This document shows positions 34,268-43,813 of a stretch of DNA of 64,000 nucleotides, piece by piece. This DNA is from Gallaecimonas mangrovi. Lineage in GTDB: Bacteria; Pseudomonadota; Gammaproteobacteria; Enterobacterales; Gallaecimonadaceae. Made by a program: the position numbers and the translations under genes. How positions within the stretch are numbered: the first letter of the stretch is position 1; each line of letters starts with the position of its first letter. Under the pieces are notes generated by a model, which searched no databases, was not told the DNA's origin, and saw only the letters and a list, made by a program, of their open reading frames with translations. Where the stretch lies: assembly GCF_003367375.1 (NCBI RefSeq), contig NZ_CP031416.1, forward strand, positions 2,425,501 through 2,489,500. The letters run 5' to 3'.

Positions 34268-34708
34268 ATGTCTCAAACCTGTCCGTGCGGCAGCGGCCAA
34301 CGCTACGAGAATTGTTGTGGGTTATTGCACAGTGGCCAAGCTGCCAGTAACGCAAAGGTGTTAATGCAAGCCAGATATTGCGCCCATGTAGTCAATAAAC
34401 CCGGCTTTATTCTCGACAGCTGGCATCCAGAAACACGGCCTGACTTGGCCGATATCGAGCCCTTTATTCAGCTCGATTGGTATGACTTGCAGATCCTAGA
34501 CCACCAGCCTGGCGATAAAGAAAGTACCGTTACCTTTCTTGCACGCTACCACAGTGGTGAAAAACTGGCGTTTCACTTAGAGAAGAGCCTTTTTATAAAA
34601 GACCATGGCCAATGGCGCTTTCATTCCGGCACCTACCCTGAGCCCGAGCGTAACGCCCCCTGCCCTTGCGGCTCTGGACGAAAGTATAAGGTTTGTTGTC
34701 GCGGTTAA
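34268..34708 (+). CDS. ychJ: YchJ family SEC-C motif protein
   Basis: 146 residues. Two Cys-rich SEC-C zinc motifs frame the protein: CPCGSGQRYENCCG at residues 5-18 and CPCGSGRKYKVCCRG at the end. The central NTF2-like segment contains ARYCAHV and HLEKSLFIKDHGQWRFHSGT. AGAAAGGAA precedes the ATG. Function unknown; the zinc motif resembles that at the SecA C-terminus. Confidence 0.92.
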   Translation: MSQTCPCGSGQRYENCCGLLHSGQAASNAKVLMQARYCAHVVNKPGFILDSWHPETRPDLADIEPFIQLDWYDLQILDHQPGDKESTVTFLARYHSGEKLAFHLEKSLFIKDHGQWRFHSGTYPEPERNAPCPCGSGRKYKVCCRG

Positions 34709-34769
34709 TTGTTAACCTATCCCCAGGCGTTATGCCTAATTAATGATAAGCAGAAAAAGGAAATGCGTT

Positions 34770-36053
34770 ATGGGGTGGTTAGTTAAAGGTGCTGTGCGCC
34801 TAGTCGAGAGGTATCTGCCCGATCCTTTCGTGTTGGTGCTATTACTCACCATGTTTGTTTTAGCGTTGTCTATCGGCGTACAAGGTATGGCGCCAATGGA
34901 TGCCGTGAATGCCTGGGGCAAAGGTTTTTGGAACCTATTGACCTTCGCCATGCAAATGGCGCTGATTTTGGTATTGGGCCATTTGGTTGCCTCTACACCG
35001 CTGGTTAGAAAAGCGCTAGGCGCCTTGGCGAGAAAACTACCTGGGCCAAAAAGCGCTATTGTGGCGGTGACCTTAGTAGCGCTGCTGGCGTCTTGGCTGA
35101 ACTGGGGTTTTGGGTTGGTGGTTGGTGCTTTTTTCGCCCGCGCTATCGCCCGTGAAATTGCCATTGATTACAAGTTGCTGGTGGCCTCTGCTTATTCCGG
35201 CTTCTTGATATGGCACGCCGGTCTTTCTGGCTCCATTCCGCTGACCATTAACACGCCCGGCCACTTTGCCGAAAAACAAATCGGTTTGGTGCCTACCAGT
35301 GAAACCATTTTTGCGCCTTTTAATCTGGCGTTAGTGGCCATTTTACTGGTGGTGATGCCGCTATTAAACATGCTGATGCTGGATAGAAACAGCAAACTTG
35401 GCAAAGTAAAAAGCGAAGATGAAATTGCCCCTGTGGCCGGCCACGGCCCGATGCTCAACCACCGCTGGCCAATGTATCTGGGCGGCGCCCTGATTTTGGT
35501 GTGGCTGGTACCTTACTTCTTCGGTGGTGGTGGTCTAAACCTTAATGTGCTTAACCTGCTGTTTTTAATGCTGGCAATGGTGCTGTTTGGCAGTGCATCA
35601 AAATTTTTAGGTGCTTTGCCGCAAGCGGTATCAAGCGCGGGCGGTATTCTCATTCAATTCCCTTTTTACGCTGGCATCATGGCGCTAATGCAAAGCTCCG
35701 GCCTCGCCACCCGGCTGGCTGAATTTTTTGTCCATGTATCCACCCCTGCCACATTGCCGCTGTGGAGCTTTTTATCGGCGGGGCTGATTAACCTCTTTGT
35801 TCCCTCCGGTGGTGGTCAATGGGCAGTACAAGCCCCGGTAATGCTGCCTGCCGCGCAAATGCTGCATGTCGATGTGGCCAAAGTGGCAATGTCGGTAGCT
35901 TGGGGTGATGCCTGGACTAACCTGTTGCAACCGTTCTGGGCGCTGCCGGTACTGGCTATTGCCGGCCTTGGGGCTCGCGACATTATGGGCTATTGCTTGG
36001 TGCAACTTGTTGTCTCTGGCGCCATTATTGGCCTTGGTCTGACCTTCTTGTAA
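34770..36053 (+). CDS. Short-chain fatty acid transporter (AtoE family)
   Basis: 427 residues from the ATG at 34770 (AAAGGA eight bases upstream); the frame opens at 34743. About eleven membrane segments. The N-terminal LVERYLPDPFVLVLLLTMFV and the conserved LLASWLNWGFGLVVGAFFAR, FLIWHAGLSGSIPLTINTPGH and INLFVPSGGGQWAVQAPVM regions match the AtoE family. It likely imports short-chain fatty acids. No ato enzymes are beside it. Confidence 0.88.
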   Translation: MGWLVKGAVRLVERYLPDPFVLVLLLTMFVLALSIGVQGMAPMDAVNAWGKGFWNLLTFAMQMALILVLGHLVASTPLVRKALGALARKLPGPKSAIVAVTLVALLASWLNWGFGLVVGAFFARAIAREIAIDYKLLVASAYSGFLIWHAGLSGSIPLTINTPGHFAEKQIGLVPTSETIFAPFNLALVAILLVVMPLLNMLMLDRNSKLGKVKSEDEIAPVAGHGPMLNHRWPMYLGGALILVWLVPYFFGGGGLNLNVLNLLFLMLAMVLFGSASKFLGALPQAVSSAGGILIQFPFYAGIMALMQSSGLATRLAEFFVHVSTPATLPLWSFLSAGLINLFVPSGGGQWAVQAPVMLPAAQMLHVDVAKVAMSVAWGDAWTNLLQPFWALPVLAIAGLGARDIMGYCLVQLVVSGAIIGLGLTFL

Positions 36054-36079
36054 AAAAGGCCGCTTAAGCGGCCTTTTTC
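36052..36079. terminator. Terminator between atoE-type gene and metA, bidirectional
   Basis: AAAAAAGGCCGC / TTAA / GCGGCCTTTTT. Confidence 0.85.
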
Positions 36080-36080
36080 T

Positions 36081-37037
36081 TCAAAGCGGTGTTGCCGATT
36101 TTGCTACCGGCTCATCTTTGGGTGGCATCTGGCGCAGATCAAAGGGTGTTATCTGATACACGCAATAATTAATCCAGTTGCTGTATAGCAAGTTTGCATG
36201 GCTACGCCAGCGCGCCCTTGGGGTTTGGCTGGCATCATCTTGCGGATAATAGTTGTGTGGCAATGCCGGGTTAATACCCGCTTGCAGGTCACGTTTATAT
36301 TCTTGATCTAAAGTGTCGAAATCGTATTCAGGATGTCCGGTCACAAAAACCTGACGCAGATCTTTGGTTGCCGCCAAATACACACCGGCCTCAGGGTGAT
36401 CCGCCAAAATTTGCAGGTCGGTGTTATCAGCAATGGTGGCCGAGTCAAACTCGGCATAGCGGCTCAGCGGCGCCAGAAAAAAGTCGTCAAAACCTCTAAC
36501 CAAGGGGTTATCACGGCACTGCGTATGTTGCTCGTAAACGCCGGAGAGCTTATGGCCCATGGTGACTTTAGGCAGGTTATAAAGGTAATTCAGTGCCGCC
36601 TGAGCTGCCCAGCATAAAAACAAGGTAGAGGTAACGTGGCTACGAGACCATTCGATAATGGCGCGCACTTCATCCCAATAATAAACCTCATCAAAGGGCA
36701 CCTGCCCAAGCGGCGCACCGGTAACGATTAAGCCGTCAAAATTTAAGTCTTTAATATCATCAAAATCGCGGTAGAAGCGTTCCAGATGCGAGCTAGGGGT
36801 GTTGTTAGATTGGCGATGGTCAATACGCAGCAGCTTCACATTGACCTGCAACGGCGTATTGGCCAGCAGCCGCAAGATCTGGTTTTCGGTGTCGATTTTC
36901 TTCGGCATTAAATTTAGGAGCACCACTTCCATCGGACGGATGTCCTGATGGGTTGCACGGGTTTCATCCATCACAAAGATGTTTTCTTTGCGCAGCACTT
37001 CAGCAGCAGGAAGTGCGTCGGGGATACAAAGCGGCAT
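36081..37037 (-). CDS. metA: Homoserine O-succinyltransferase
   Basis: 318 residues from the ATG at 37037 ([19 protein letters not shown]), preceded by GGAGA; an upstream ATG at 37049 is rejected. Catalytic Cys lies in [14 protein letters not shown] near residue 142, Glu/His in [14 protein letters not shown] near residue 230; [16 protein letters not shown] is a further signature. It activates homoserine for methionine synthesis. Four tandem met boxes upstream indicate MetJ repression. Confidence 0.95.
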   Translation of the reverse strand: MPLCIPDALPAAEVLRKENIFVMDETRATHQDIRPMEVVLLNLMPKKIDTENQILRLLANTPLQVNVKLLRIDHRQSNNTPSSHLERFYRDFDDIKDLNFDGLIVTGAPLGQVPFDEVYYWDEVRAIIEWSRSHVTSTLFLCWAAQAALNYLYNLPKVTMGHKLSGVYEQHTQCRDNPLVRGFDDFFLAPLSRYAEFDSATIADNTDLQILADHPEAGVYLAATKDLRQVFVTGHPEYDFDTLDQEYKRDLQAGINPALPHNYYPQDDASQTPRARWRSHANLLYSNWINYCVYQITPFDLRQMPPKDEPVAKSATPL

Positions 37038-37060
37038 GGGGTTCTCCAAATATACAACCC

Positions 37061-37092
37061 GGATATTTAAACGTCTAAACGTCTAAATGTCC
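37061..37092 (-). promoter_or_regulatory. MetJ operator: four tandem met boxes upstream of metA
   Basis: Read on the minus strand, four consecutive 8-base units: GGACATTT, AGACGTTT, AGACGTTT, AAATATCC. The two central units differ from the met-box consensus AGACGTCT at one position each. They overlap a plausible promoter, TGGACA and TTAAAT about 17 bases apart, so MetJ with S-adenosylmethionine would block transcription. Confidence 0.85.
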
Positions 37093-37100
37093 ACTTATCC

Positions 37101-37140
37101 CCTAAAGAAAAAGGCACCCGAAGGTGCCTTTTTCTTTAGG
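37101..37140. terminator. Terminator between metA promoter and pdxH: perfect 18-bp stem
   Basis: CCTAAAGAAAAAGGCACC, CGAA loop, and its exact reverse complement. The pdxH stop codon lies inside the right arm. It ends pdxH transcription and insulates the metA promoter. Confidence 0.85.
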
Positions 37141-37774
37141 GTTGCAACCATTGCAGTTGCCACTTGTTGTCGGTTCGCTGGTAACGCACCCGGTGATGCA
37201 GGCGATTCTCTCTTCCCGCCCAAAATTCCATTTGGCTTGGCTGCAAAACATAGCCGCCCCAATGCGGTGGGCAAGGGACTTCATCCGGGAACCGGCTTTC
37301 AGCCTCAGCCAACTGCCCGTCGAGTACCGAAGCATCACTGATAGGCTCGGATTGGTGTGATGCCCAGGCGCCCAGTTTTGAGCCTCGCGGCCGCGAAGCA
37401 AAATAGTGCTCGGAGTCCGAGCGAGGCAATTTCGTTACCAGGCCTTGTACCCGCACTTGCCTGGCAAGATGTGGCCAATAAAAATTAAGGCTGGCCCTGG
37501 GGTCGGCAGCTAATTCTGAGCCTTTGTGGGATTGGTAGTTGGTGAAAAACTGCAATCCTTGTTCACTTATCCCTTTTAGCAGCACGATACGGCTTTGCGG
37601 GAAACCGTCCAGGCCACTGGTACACAGGGTCATGGCATTCACTTCAAGCCAGTCGACAGGGGCGCTGTCTTTGGCCTCAATAAACCACAACTCGAACTGT
37701 TTTATCGGGTCGGGGTCCAGTTCCTCAAGGGGGGCATGGCGAAACACCCGGCGCATGGCATCAATGCTCATCAC
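37136..37774 (-). CDS. pdxH: Pyridoxamine 5'-phosphate oxidase
   Basis: 212 residues. FMN-binding motifs SRIVLLKGIS and FFTNYQSHKGSELAADP lie near residues 60-95. YFASRPRGSKLGAWASHQS is near residue 130 and the C-terminal RYQRTDNKWQLQWLQP is typical. It makes pyridoxal phosphate. Upstream is the convergent-free gap to 37879; no operon partner. Confidence 0.94.
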   Translation of the reverse strand: MMSIDAMRRVFRHAPLEELDPDPIKQFELWFIEAKDSAPVDWLEVNAMTLCTSGLDGFPQSRIVLLKGISEQGLQFFTNYQSHKGSELAADPRASLNFYWPHLARQVRVQGLVTKLPRSDSEHYFASRPRGSKLGAWASHQSEPISDASVLDGQLAEAESRFPDEVPCPPHWGGYVLQPSQMEFWAGRENRLHHRVRYQRTDNKWQLQWLQP

Positions 37775-37878
37775 GGCTCCAATTAAAAAATGCAGTTCTA
37801 AGAATGCGTTATCTTAATGCAGCAAAGCTTGCAGCACATCAAGGATGGACGACAAAGACGGTAAATATCAGCGCCGGT

Positions 37879-38364
37879 TTATAGCGAAGCTTGCTGGCGC
37901 AGACGGGACAGCACATCACCCAGATCGGCGTTGGTAGTAAGTGAGGTGCGCTCTGGCATCGCCTTCCCCTTCGCTTGCCAGGCAATTTTCGGGTCAAGGT
38001 CAGCCAGAATATCTTCATTAATAAAGTGGGCGTCTTCTGTGCGGTCAAGTTGCGGCTCGGGGTCAAGGCAGTCAAAAAGGCGCGCAGCAATCATACCTTG
38101 CTGATGAAATACGTTGCTGAGTGCCATGGAACGCGCGGGGGTACGCTCATCTGCGCCCCATGGCCGTTTCGGGCCAATATCAAAAGCGCCTTCAGCTAGG
38201 CCTTTGCTAATGTCCGGCCCAGCAAGCCCTGGTTTTTCCAACAGATCATTACCCAGCATGGCAAGCAGCAGGGCAAAATCTGAGCGCTGACCACTGGCCA
38301 CCGCCGACGCCAGTCGGGGGGCTACAGTCAACTCATCTTGGAAAGACAGACCTTTGGTTTGCAC
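37879..38364 (-). CDS. Conserved hypothetical protein (possibly VC2046/SO_2500 family)
   Basis: 161 residues, soluble, no recognised domain. Notable segments are ASAVASGQRSDFALLLAML near residue 20 and ARSMALSNVFHQQGMIAARL near residue 77. The pattern resembles a small family of Vibrio/Shewanella hypothetical proteins that I remember only loosely. Function unknown. It lies upstream of pdxH on the same strand and diverges from the tRNA genes. Confidence 0.7.
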   Translation of the reverse strand: MQTKGLSFQDELTVAPRLASAVASGQRSDFALLLAMLGNDLLEKPGLAGPDISKGLAEGAFDIGPKRPWGADERTPARSMALSNVFHQQGMIAARLFDCLDPEPQLDRTEDAHFINEDILADLDPKIAWQAKGKAMPERTSLTTNADLGDVLSRLRQQASL

Positions 38365-38435
38365 AGAAAATCATCGATTAACAGGCTTAGCAACTGTATC
38401 GGCCGCTAAACCGAGATTTTTAGCAAATTTCTCCC

Positions 38436-38463
38436 TTTACATCAGATCGTATTTTGGTAGTAT
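38436..38463 (+). promoter_or_regulatory. Promoter of the tRNA-Tyr pair
   Basis: TTTACA (38436-38441), 16 bases, TAGTAT (38458-38463), followed by the GC-rich discriminator GGCGGCGC typical of stringently controlled stable-RNA promoters, about 15 bases before the first tRNA. Confidence 0.65.
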
Positions 38464-38477
38464 GGCGGCGCATCGGC

Positions 38478-38561
38478 GGTGGGGTTCCCGAGTGGCCAAA
38501 GGGATCAGACTGTAAATCTGACGGCTCAGCCTTCGAAGGTTCGAATCCTTCCCCACCACCA
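38478..38561 (+). tRNA. tRNA-Tyr (anticodon GTA), copy 1
   Basis: 84 bases including encoded CCA. Acceptor arms GGTGGGG and CCCCACC pair; anticodon GTA at 38512-38514 in GACTGTAAATC; a long variable arm as expected for a class II tRNA; T loop GGTTCGAATCC. Confidence 0.95.
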
Positions 38562-38611
38562 TCCTATTACAACGAAAGTGGCAACAACGCGGCTTTCTAT
38601 ATGCGAACTCC

Positions 38612-38695
38612 GGTGGGGTTCCCGAGTGGCCAAAGGGATCAGACTGTAAATCTGACGGCTCAGCCTTCGAAGGTTCGAATCCTTCCCCACCACCA
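38612..38695 (+). tRNA. tRNA-Tyr (anticodon GTA), copy 2
   Basis: Identical in sequence to the first copy, 50 bases downstream; anticodon at 38646-38648, encoded CCA. Same transcript is likely, ended by the hairpin that follows. Confidence 0.95.
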
Positions 38696-38700
38696 TATAT

Positions 38701-38727
38701 CAGCCGCCTTTGGGCGGCTTTTTTTTT
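38701..38727 (+). terminator. Terminator of the tRNA-Tyr operon
   Basis: AGCCGCC / TTTG-type loop / GGCGGCT followed by T8. Confidence 0.8.
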
Positions 38728-38769
38728 GGGTTATACTGCCCGCCCTTTTACGATTAAGGCCGTTGTTAA

Positions 38770-39498
38770 GTGGAACTTCAGGAACTCACCGATCAGTTGA
38801 TTGCCCGCTACCAGGAAGGTCTGGAAATGTGGCAGTACAACCACGAAACCGAGGCGGGTCAATTTACCGACAGCTTTTTGGTCCATCGTGACTGGGAAAC
38901 CCTGACCACCACCGAACCTGGCAGTTGGTTAGCTTGCCTGGTGTATTGCCTGGAAGTGGCTGCCGTTGTCCGTTTGGCTAATGAACTGCCTGGCATTAAT
39001 ACCCTGCCAGACTCCATGCAGTTAGAAGTGGCTTCGATGATCAGCGAATCGGAAATGACCACGGCTCTGATCCGCGCCCTACCCCAAGGCTTTGGCAGCG
39101 ATCACCCCAAAGCCGATGAGCTGCGAGAGTTTATTCCAGATGAAGCCCGCGACATGCTCGACTCGCTGGTCAATTTGGCCGACAGCGCCCCTGAGCCTCA
39201 TCAGCATGACGGCGACTCCTTCATTTGTTTGATGGACACCTTGCAAACCGGCGCTGTTGATTTTGCCGTGCACTATGTCAGTGAACACACCAACATGATG
39301 CAACCAAGCCTGGGAGCAACCGCCATTATTCAAGACATGCTGGTGGAAATGACGGTGCTGGATATTGACTACGTTACGCAGCGCCTGATGACCTTCATTC
39401 AGCGGTTCTGCAATCCACTACTGACCGCCCAGCGTTTGGAAATGCTGGTAGAGATGATGGCCAAGCCAACGCGCGCGCCAATGGGCCGGCTGCATTGA
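38770..39498 (+). CDS. Conserved hypothetical protein, 242 residues
   Basis: GTG start with TAAGG about ten bases upstream. Acidic, mostly helical, soluble; no recognised domain. Segments such as MWQYNHETEAGQFTDSFLVH near residue 20 and SFICLMDTLQTGAVDFAVHY near residue 152 look structured. It follows the tRNA terminator and precedes a small lipoprotein gene on the same strand. I do not recognise it. Confidence 0.7.
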   Translation: MELQELTDQLIARYQEGLEMWQYNHETEAGQFTDSFLVHRDWETLTTTEPGSWLACLVYCLEVAAVVRLANELPGINTLPDSMQLEVASMISESEMTTALIRALPQGFGSDHPKADELREFIPDEARDMLDSLVNLADSAPEPHQHDGDSFICLMDTLQTGAVDFAVHYVSEHTNMMQPSLGATAIIQDMLVEMTVLDIDYVTQRLMTFIQRFCNPLLTAQRLEMLVEMMAKPTRAPMGRLH

Positions 39499-39557
39499 TT
39501 TATTGGCGTCCCTGATTAAAAGTCAAATAACAGCAATGACTTTTGTTAAGGGACACC

Positions 39558-39857
39558 ATGAAAGCTTGGACAGCACTAACCCTCAGCTCGACCTTGTTGC
39601 TTGGCGCCTGCGCCGCGCCAACTCCCGACCCTTGCCAACAAATTGTCCAAATGAGTGACCAGGCCCGGCGCTGCGATCAGATGCGCCGCAATATGGATAA
39701 CTTGAAAAAGAATCCGCAACTCTATAATGCCGCCCAGCAACGTTACCAAGAAGAATGCGTTAACTTTCTTTATTACCGCGAAAACTTCTCAGAGCAGCAG
39801 TTGAAATGTTTAAGCGATAAGAACAAAACGCAGGACACTCGCACCCAAAAGGACTAA
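39558..39857 (+). CDS. Small lipoprotein, function unknown
   Basis: 99 residues from the ATG at 39558 (AAGGGA upstream). Signal peptide with lipobox LLGAC at residues 14-18. The mature part is highly charged, rich in Gln and Arg, with four further cysteines (DPCQQ, RRCDQM, EECVNF, LKCLSD) that could form disulfides. No known domain. Confidence 0.75.
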   Translation: MKAWTALTLSSTLLLGACAAPTPDPCQQIVQMSDQARRCDQMRRNMDNLKKNPQLYNAAQQRYQEECVNFLYYRENFSEQQLKCLSDKNKTQDTRTQKD

Positions 39858-39894
39858 CTGATAATCTGCGGGCATCATAAGGAGGAAGCTATCC

Positions 39895-40275
39895 ATGACT
39901 CAGACCGTCATCAATACCCATGATGCCCCCGCCGCCATCGGCCCCTACGTTCAAGCGCGCCGCGTCGGCCCTTTCCTTTATACTTCCGGCCAAATTCCCA
40001 TTGACCCGAAAACCGGTGAAGTGGTTGCAGGTATTGAAGCCCAGACCCAGCAAGCCTTAGAGAATGTCTTAGCGATTTTAAAAGCGGCGGGCTTTGATAA
40101 AGACCATGTTGTGAAAACCACGGTGTTTGTGAAGGACTTAGGCGACTTTGCCACCGTAAATGGCCTTTACGAAAGTTTCTTTGGAGACCACAAACCCGCA
40201 CGTAGCTGTGTGGAAGTCGCCAGGCTCCCCAAAGACGTACTGATTGAAATAGAAGCCATCGCTTACGGCGAATAA
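39895..40275 (+). CDS. ridA: RidA family enamine/imine deaminase
   Basis: 126 residues with a strong AAGGAGGA ribosome site. Family signatures: [34 protein letters not shown] and the C-terminal [20 protein letters not shown] containing the substrate-binding Arg (near residue 104) and Glu. It hydrolyses reactive 2-aminoacrylate-type intermediates from PLP enzymes. Confidence 0.94.
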   Translation: MTQTVINTHDAPAAIGPYVQARRVGPFLYTSGQIPIDPKTGEVVAGIEAQTQQALENVLAILKAAGFDKDHVVKTTVFVKDLGDFATVNGLYESFFGDHKPARSCVEVARLPKDVLIEIEAIAYGE

Positions 40276-40300
40276 AAGCGCGGCAGCCGCCGCGCTTTTT
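40274..40300 (+). terminator. Terminator of ridA
   Basis: AAAAGCGCGGC / AGCC / GCCGCGCTTTTT. Confidence 0.85.
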
Positions 40301-40364
40301 CTGCGAAGGCCTTGTTGGCCGTCCGTGATACCATAATCTCATCATTTAGCTACTAAGCCAGACC

Positions 40365-41174
40365 ATGAAAATCATTTCTTTTAATATCAATGGCCTGAGA
40401 GCCCGACTTCACCAGTTGCAAGCCCTTATCGACAAGCATCAACCCGACATTATCGGGTTGCAGGAAACCAAGGTGCATGATGACCAGTTTCCGCTAGAAG
40501 ATGTGCGCGCCATGGGGTACGAAGTGAATTTCCATGGCCAAAAAGGCCACTACGGTGTGGCGCTGTTGTCAAAGCAGGTGCCCAAGGCGGTACAAAAAGG
40601 CTTTCCCAGCGATGACGAAGACGCGCAGCGGCGCATGATCATCGGCCGTTTTACCTTGGCTGATGGCTCCCCCCTTACCGTACTTAACGGCTATTTTCCC
40701 CAGGGTGAAAACCGTAGCCACGAAACCAAATTTCCGGCCAAAGAAAAATTCTATGCCGACCTAATGCACTACCTGCAAACCGAGCATAAGCCGGACGAAG
40801 CATTGGTGGTTATTGGCGACATGAACATCTCTTGCACCGATTTGGATATCGGTATTGGTGACGCCAACGCCAAACGCTGGCTGCGTGAAGGTAAATGTTC
40901 GTTCTTGCCTGAAGAGCGGCAATGGATGGACAAACTGCTAGGCTGGGGCCTGGTTGACACCTTCCGGGTACAACACCCTGAAGTGAGCGACCAGTACTCT
41001 TGGTTTGATTACCGCTCCAAAGGTTTTGATGATAACCGCGGCTTGCGGATTGATTTGGTGCTGGCCACTCAGCCCTTGGCAGAAAAAGCGGTGGAAACCG
41101 GCATTGACTATGAGCTGCGCGGCATTGAAAAGCCGTCGGACCATGCGCCAATCTGGACAACCTTTGACGCCTGA
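40365..41174 (+). CDS. xthA: Exodeoxyribonuclease III
   Basis: 269 residues. Endonuclease/exonuclease/phosphatase fold with the metal Glu in [15 protein letters not shown] (residue about 34), [13 protein letters not shown] (near residue 150), [11 protein letters not shown] and the catalytic KPSDHAPIW at the end. Removes 3' blocking groups and cleaves at abasic sites in base excision repair. Length matches E. coli XthA. Confidence 0.95.
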   Translation: MKIISFNINGLRARLHQLQALIDKHQPDIIGLQETKVHDDQFPLEDVRAMGYEVNFHGQKGHYGVALLSKQVPKAVQKGFPSDDEDAQRRMIIGRFTLADGSPLTVLNGYFPQGENRSHETKFPAKEKFYADLMHYLQTEHKPDEALVVIGDMNISCTDLDIGIGDANAKRWLREGKCSFLPEERQWMDKLLGWGLVDTFRVQHPEVSDQYSWFDYRSKGFDDNRGLRIDLVLATQPLAEKAVETGIDYELRGIEKPSDHAPIWTTFDA

Positions 41175-41183
41175 CAATGCACG

Positions 41184-41210
41184 AAAGCCGGTCCTTGACC
41201 GGCTTTTTTT
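41184..41210 (+). terminator. Terminator of xthA
   Basis: AAAGCCGGTC / CTT / GACCGGCTTTTTTT. Confidence 0.85.
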
Positions 41211-41225
41211 ACGCCCGGAACTGCA

Positions 41226-41699
41226 ATGAAAACAGAGTACAACAACGCCATGGACATGCTCACCCTACTCATTGTTATTACCCTGGTAGCAGGTGCCATG
41301 ATGCCAGTGCAGGCTGGCATTAACGCCCAGCTTGCTGCCAACACCCAAGGGGCCATTTGGGCCGCCTTTATCAGCTTTGGGGTCGGCACCTTGGTACTGG
41401 GCGCTTATCTGCTGCTCACCCGCCAACCTTTCCCCACCTTAAACTCGTTAACCACTTTACCTTGGTGGCAATGGACCGGTGGCATCTTAGGTGCGTTTTT
41501 TGTTGCGGTTGCGGCCTTTGCCGCCCCCAAACTGGGCGCTGCTGCCTTTATTGGTTTTTTAGTGGCCGGGCAAATGTTGGCTTCCTTGCTGTTAGATAAC
41601 CAAGGCTGGCTTGGTTACCTGCAAAAAGAAGTGAACCTCTACCGCCTTATCGGCGCATTGATGGTGATTGGTGGCGTGGTGCTTATCCGCCGCCATTAG
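41226..41699 (+). CDS. DMT-type membrane transporter, DUF606/YdcZ family
   Basis: 157 residues with five hydrophobic segments. MMPVQAGINAQLAANTQGAIWAAF (read as MMPVQAGINAQL and GAIWAAFISFGVG) and GGILGAFFVAVAAFAAPKLG match the YdcZ type, a half-length member of the drug/metabolite transporter superfamily. ATGs at 41226, 41250 and 41256 are possible starts; GGAA favours the first. Overlaps the convergent gene by 17 bases. Confidence 0.85.
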   Translation: MKTEYNNAMDMLTLLIVITLVAGAMMPVQAGINAQLAANTQGAIWAAFISFGVGTLVLGAYLLLTRQPFPTLNSLTTLPWWQWTGGILGAFFVAVAAFAAPKLGAAAFIGFLVAGQMLASLLLDNQGWLGYLQKEVNLYRLIGALMVIGGVVLIRRH

Positions 41700-42042
41700 G
41701 GCGGGTATCAGCATGGGAACAGAGATAAAGCCAAAGCAGGTTTTTCTGCTCTGACCAAAAGGCTTTACCGTGCTCAAGGGGGGCTTTAAAAAAAGGCGCG
41801 GCATCAACGCTTTTAAAATCCACCGGAATATCGGTAATAACCCGCCCCAAGGCCGGGCAGCCCATTAATTCAAACAATAATGGATCAGGCGAGCCAAGAC
41901 TTTGCAGATAATGCTCAGGCAGTGCCTTAAGGCCAAGCTCAGCAAAAAGAAACCAGCCCTGGGAGCCGTTATCGGCAAGATACGTGGTAAAAACGGGGGC
42001 CAAATCGCCCATGTTGAGGTAACGAGACAGAACCTTTGACAT
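41683..42042 (-). CDS. Hypothetical protein, 119 residues
   Basis: Strong ribosome site AAGGAGGG five bases from the ATG supports translation. Soluble, no recognised domain. It begins MSKVLSRYLNMGDLAPVF and is rich in Leu, Phe and Pro. The 3' end overlaps the convergent YdcZ-type gene. I do not recognise it. Confidence 0.65.
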   Translation of the reverse strand: MSKVLSRYLNMGDLAPVFTTYLADNGSQGWFLFAELGLKALPEHYLQSLGSPDPLLFELMGCPALGRVITDIPVDFKSVDAAPFFKAPLEHGKAFWSEQKNLLWLYLCSHADTRPNGGG

Positions 42043-42083
42043 AAACCCTCCTTGGTTTAGGCAAGTGTGCCGAATTTAGGGCC

Positions 42084-42113
42084 ATAAAAAAACCCGCCTT
42101 TAGGCGGGTTTTC
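42084..42113 (-). terminator. Terminator of maeA
   Basis: On the minus strand, AACCCGCCT / AA / AGGCGGGTT followed by T7. Confidence 0.85.
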
Positions 42114-42118
42114 AATAC

Positions 42119-43810
42119 TTAGAACGAGGTACGACGATAGTTGCGGTAGCGCGGTAACCAGAAGTTTTTCTCGATAGCGGCAATCAGGGCTTCGTCAGAC
42201 GTGGTCAGTGCCACATCGTCTTCCTGAGCTTGTTTGGCAACGGCCAAGGCAATGAATTTGCTCACTTCTTGAATATCGGTTAGCGGCGGCAGTACCGGCC
42301 CTTTACCTTCATTTGCCAAGGGAGAGCACTCGGCCAGGGCGCGAGAAGCCGCCATCAGCATGTTGTCGGTCACGCGTTTGGCTTTTGAGGCAATAACCCC
42401 AAGGCCGATACCGGGGAAAATATAAGCGTTGTTGCACTGGGCAATCGCCACTTTTTTATCCCCAACCAAGGCTGGCGAGAACGGGCTGCCGGTGGCCACC
42501 ATGGCTTTACCGTCGGTCCAGTTCAGCACTTCTTGCGGTGTGGCTTCCACACGCGAGGTGGGGTTAGACAGCGGCATCACAAATGGCCGCTCGCAGCCCG
42601 CGTGCATGGTTTTAATGACTTCTTCGGTAAAGAGGCCACGCTGACCGGAAACACCAATAAGCACGGTCGGCTTGGCGTTTTTAATCACTTCCAGCAGCGA
42701 AATGTTTTCGCCTTCGGTTTGCCAGTCTTTTAGCAGTTCAACGTTCTGGGCCAGTTTTTTCTGGAAGTTGGCCAGATTGGGCATGTCGCTGGTCAAAAGG
42801 CCCCAACGGTCAACCATTAATACCCGGGCACGGGCCTCGGCTTCGGAAAGACCTTCGGTTTGCATGGCAGCAATGATTTGCTCAGCAATACCACAACCGG
42901 CAGAACCTGCCCCCAAGAACACCACTTTTTGGTCTTTAAGCTGCTCGCCTTTGGCTTTACCTGCAGCCCAAAGCGTGCCGACGGTAACAGCGGCAGTGCC
43001 TTGAATATCATCGTTAAAGCAGCAGATATCGTCTTTGTAACGCTCCAACAGTGGCATGGCGTTAGCTTGGGCGAAGTCTTCAAACTGCAGCAATGCGTTC
43101 GGCCAGCGGCGTTTTACCGCTTGGATGAAGGTTTCAACAAAGGCGTAGTATTCATCACCTGAAATGCGGTTTTGGCGACGGCCCATATACATGGGGTCAT
43201 CCAGCAAATCGGGGTTATTGGTACCCACGTCCAGCACCACCGGCAAGGTGTAGGCAGGGCTGATACCGCCACAGGCGGTATAAAGCGACAGCTTACCAAT
43301 AGGAATACCCATGCCGCCGATGCCTTGGTCACCCAGGCCCAGAATGCGCTCGCCATCGGTCACAACAATCACTTTTACGTTTTGCTTGGTAGCATTTTGC
43401 AAAATGTCGTCGATATGATCTTTATCTTCGTAGGAAATGAACAGACCACGGTGAGTACGGTAAATTTTGGAGAATTCCTGACAAGCCTGGCCGACAGTGG
43501 GGGTGTAAATGATCGGCATCACTTCGTCGAGGTGCTCTTCAAGCAAACGATAAAACAAGGTTTCGTTATTGTCTTGAATAGAGCGCAGATAAACGTGTTT
43601 ATCTAAGTCTGAGGTACAGGCACAAAACTGTGCATAGGCCCGGTCACGCTGCTCTTCGATGGTTTCAACATACTGCGGTACCAACCCCAGCAAGTTAAAT
43701 TGAATACGTTCTTTTTGGGTAAAGGCGCTGCCTTTATTTAATAGCGGCGACTCCAGCAGTGCTGGACCTGCATACGGAATATAAAGTGGACGTTTGGGAC
43801 TTTTGCTCAT
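42119..43810 (-). CDS. maeA: NAD-dependent malic enzyme
   Basis: 563 residues, close to E. coli MaeA (565). N-terminal malic domain with [17 protein letters not shown] and [13 protein letters not shown]; catalytic region [20 protein letters not shown] near residue 150; metal ligands in [13 protein letters not shown] near residue 255; NAD-binding [17 protein letters not shown] near residue 285. It decarboxylates malate to pyruvate. The start is three bases from the yciA stop, so yciA-maeA are probably co-transcribed. Confidence 0.95.
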   Translation of the reverse strand: MSKSPKRPLYIPYAGPALLESPLLNKGSAFTQKERIQFNLLGLVPQYVETIEEQRDRAYAQFCACTSDLDKHVYLRSIQDNNETLFYRLLEEHLDEVMPIIYTPTVGQACQEFSKIYRTHRGLFISYEDKDHIDDILQNATKQNVKVIVVTDGERILGLGDQGIGGMGIPIGKLSLYTACGGISPAYTLPVVLDVGTNNPDLLDDPMYMGRRQNRISGDEYYAFVETFIQAVKRRWPNALLQFEDFAQANAMPLLERYKDDICCFNDDIQGTAAVTVGTLWAAGKAKGEQLKDQKVVFLGAGSAGCGIAEQIIAAMQTEGLSEAEARARVLMVDRWGLLTSDMPNLANFQKKLAQNVELLKDWQTEGENISLLEVIKNAKPTVLIGVSGQRGLFTEEVIKTMHAGCERPFVMPLSNPTSRVEATPQEVLNWTDGKAMVATGSPFSPALVGDKKVAIAQCNNAYIFPGIGLGVIASKAKRVTDNMLMAASRALAECSPLANEGKGPVLPPLTDIQEVSKFIALAVAKQAQEDDVALTTSDEALIAAIEKNFWLPRYRNYRRTSF

Positions 43811-43813
43811 TGA

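Noticed and set aside
38478-38695. Short repeat array or CRISPR-like repeat
   Set aside because: The only two near-identical units are complete tRNA-Tyr genes; there are no further repeats or cas genes in the window.
38454-38891. Plus-strand open frame spanning the tRNA-Tyr genes
   Set aside because: It reads through both tRNAs and their terminator; the repeated sequence in it is just the tRNA duplicate.
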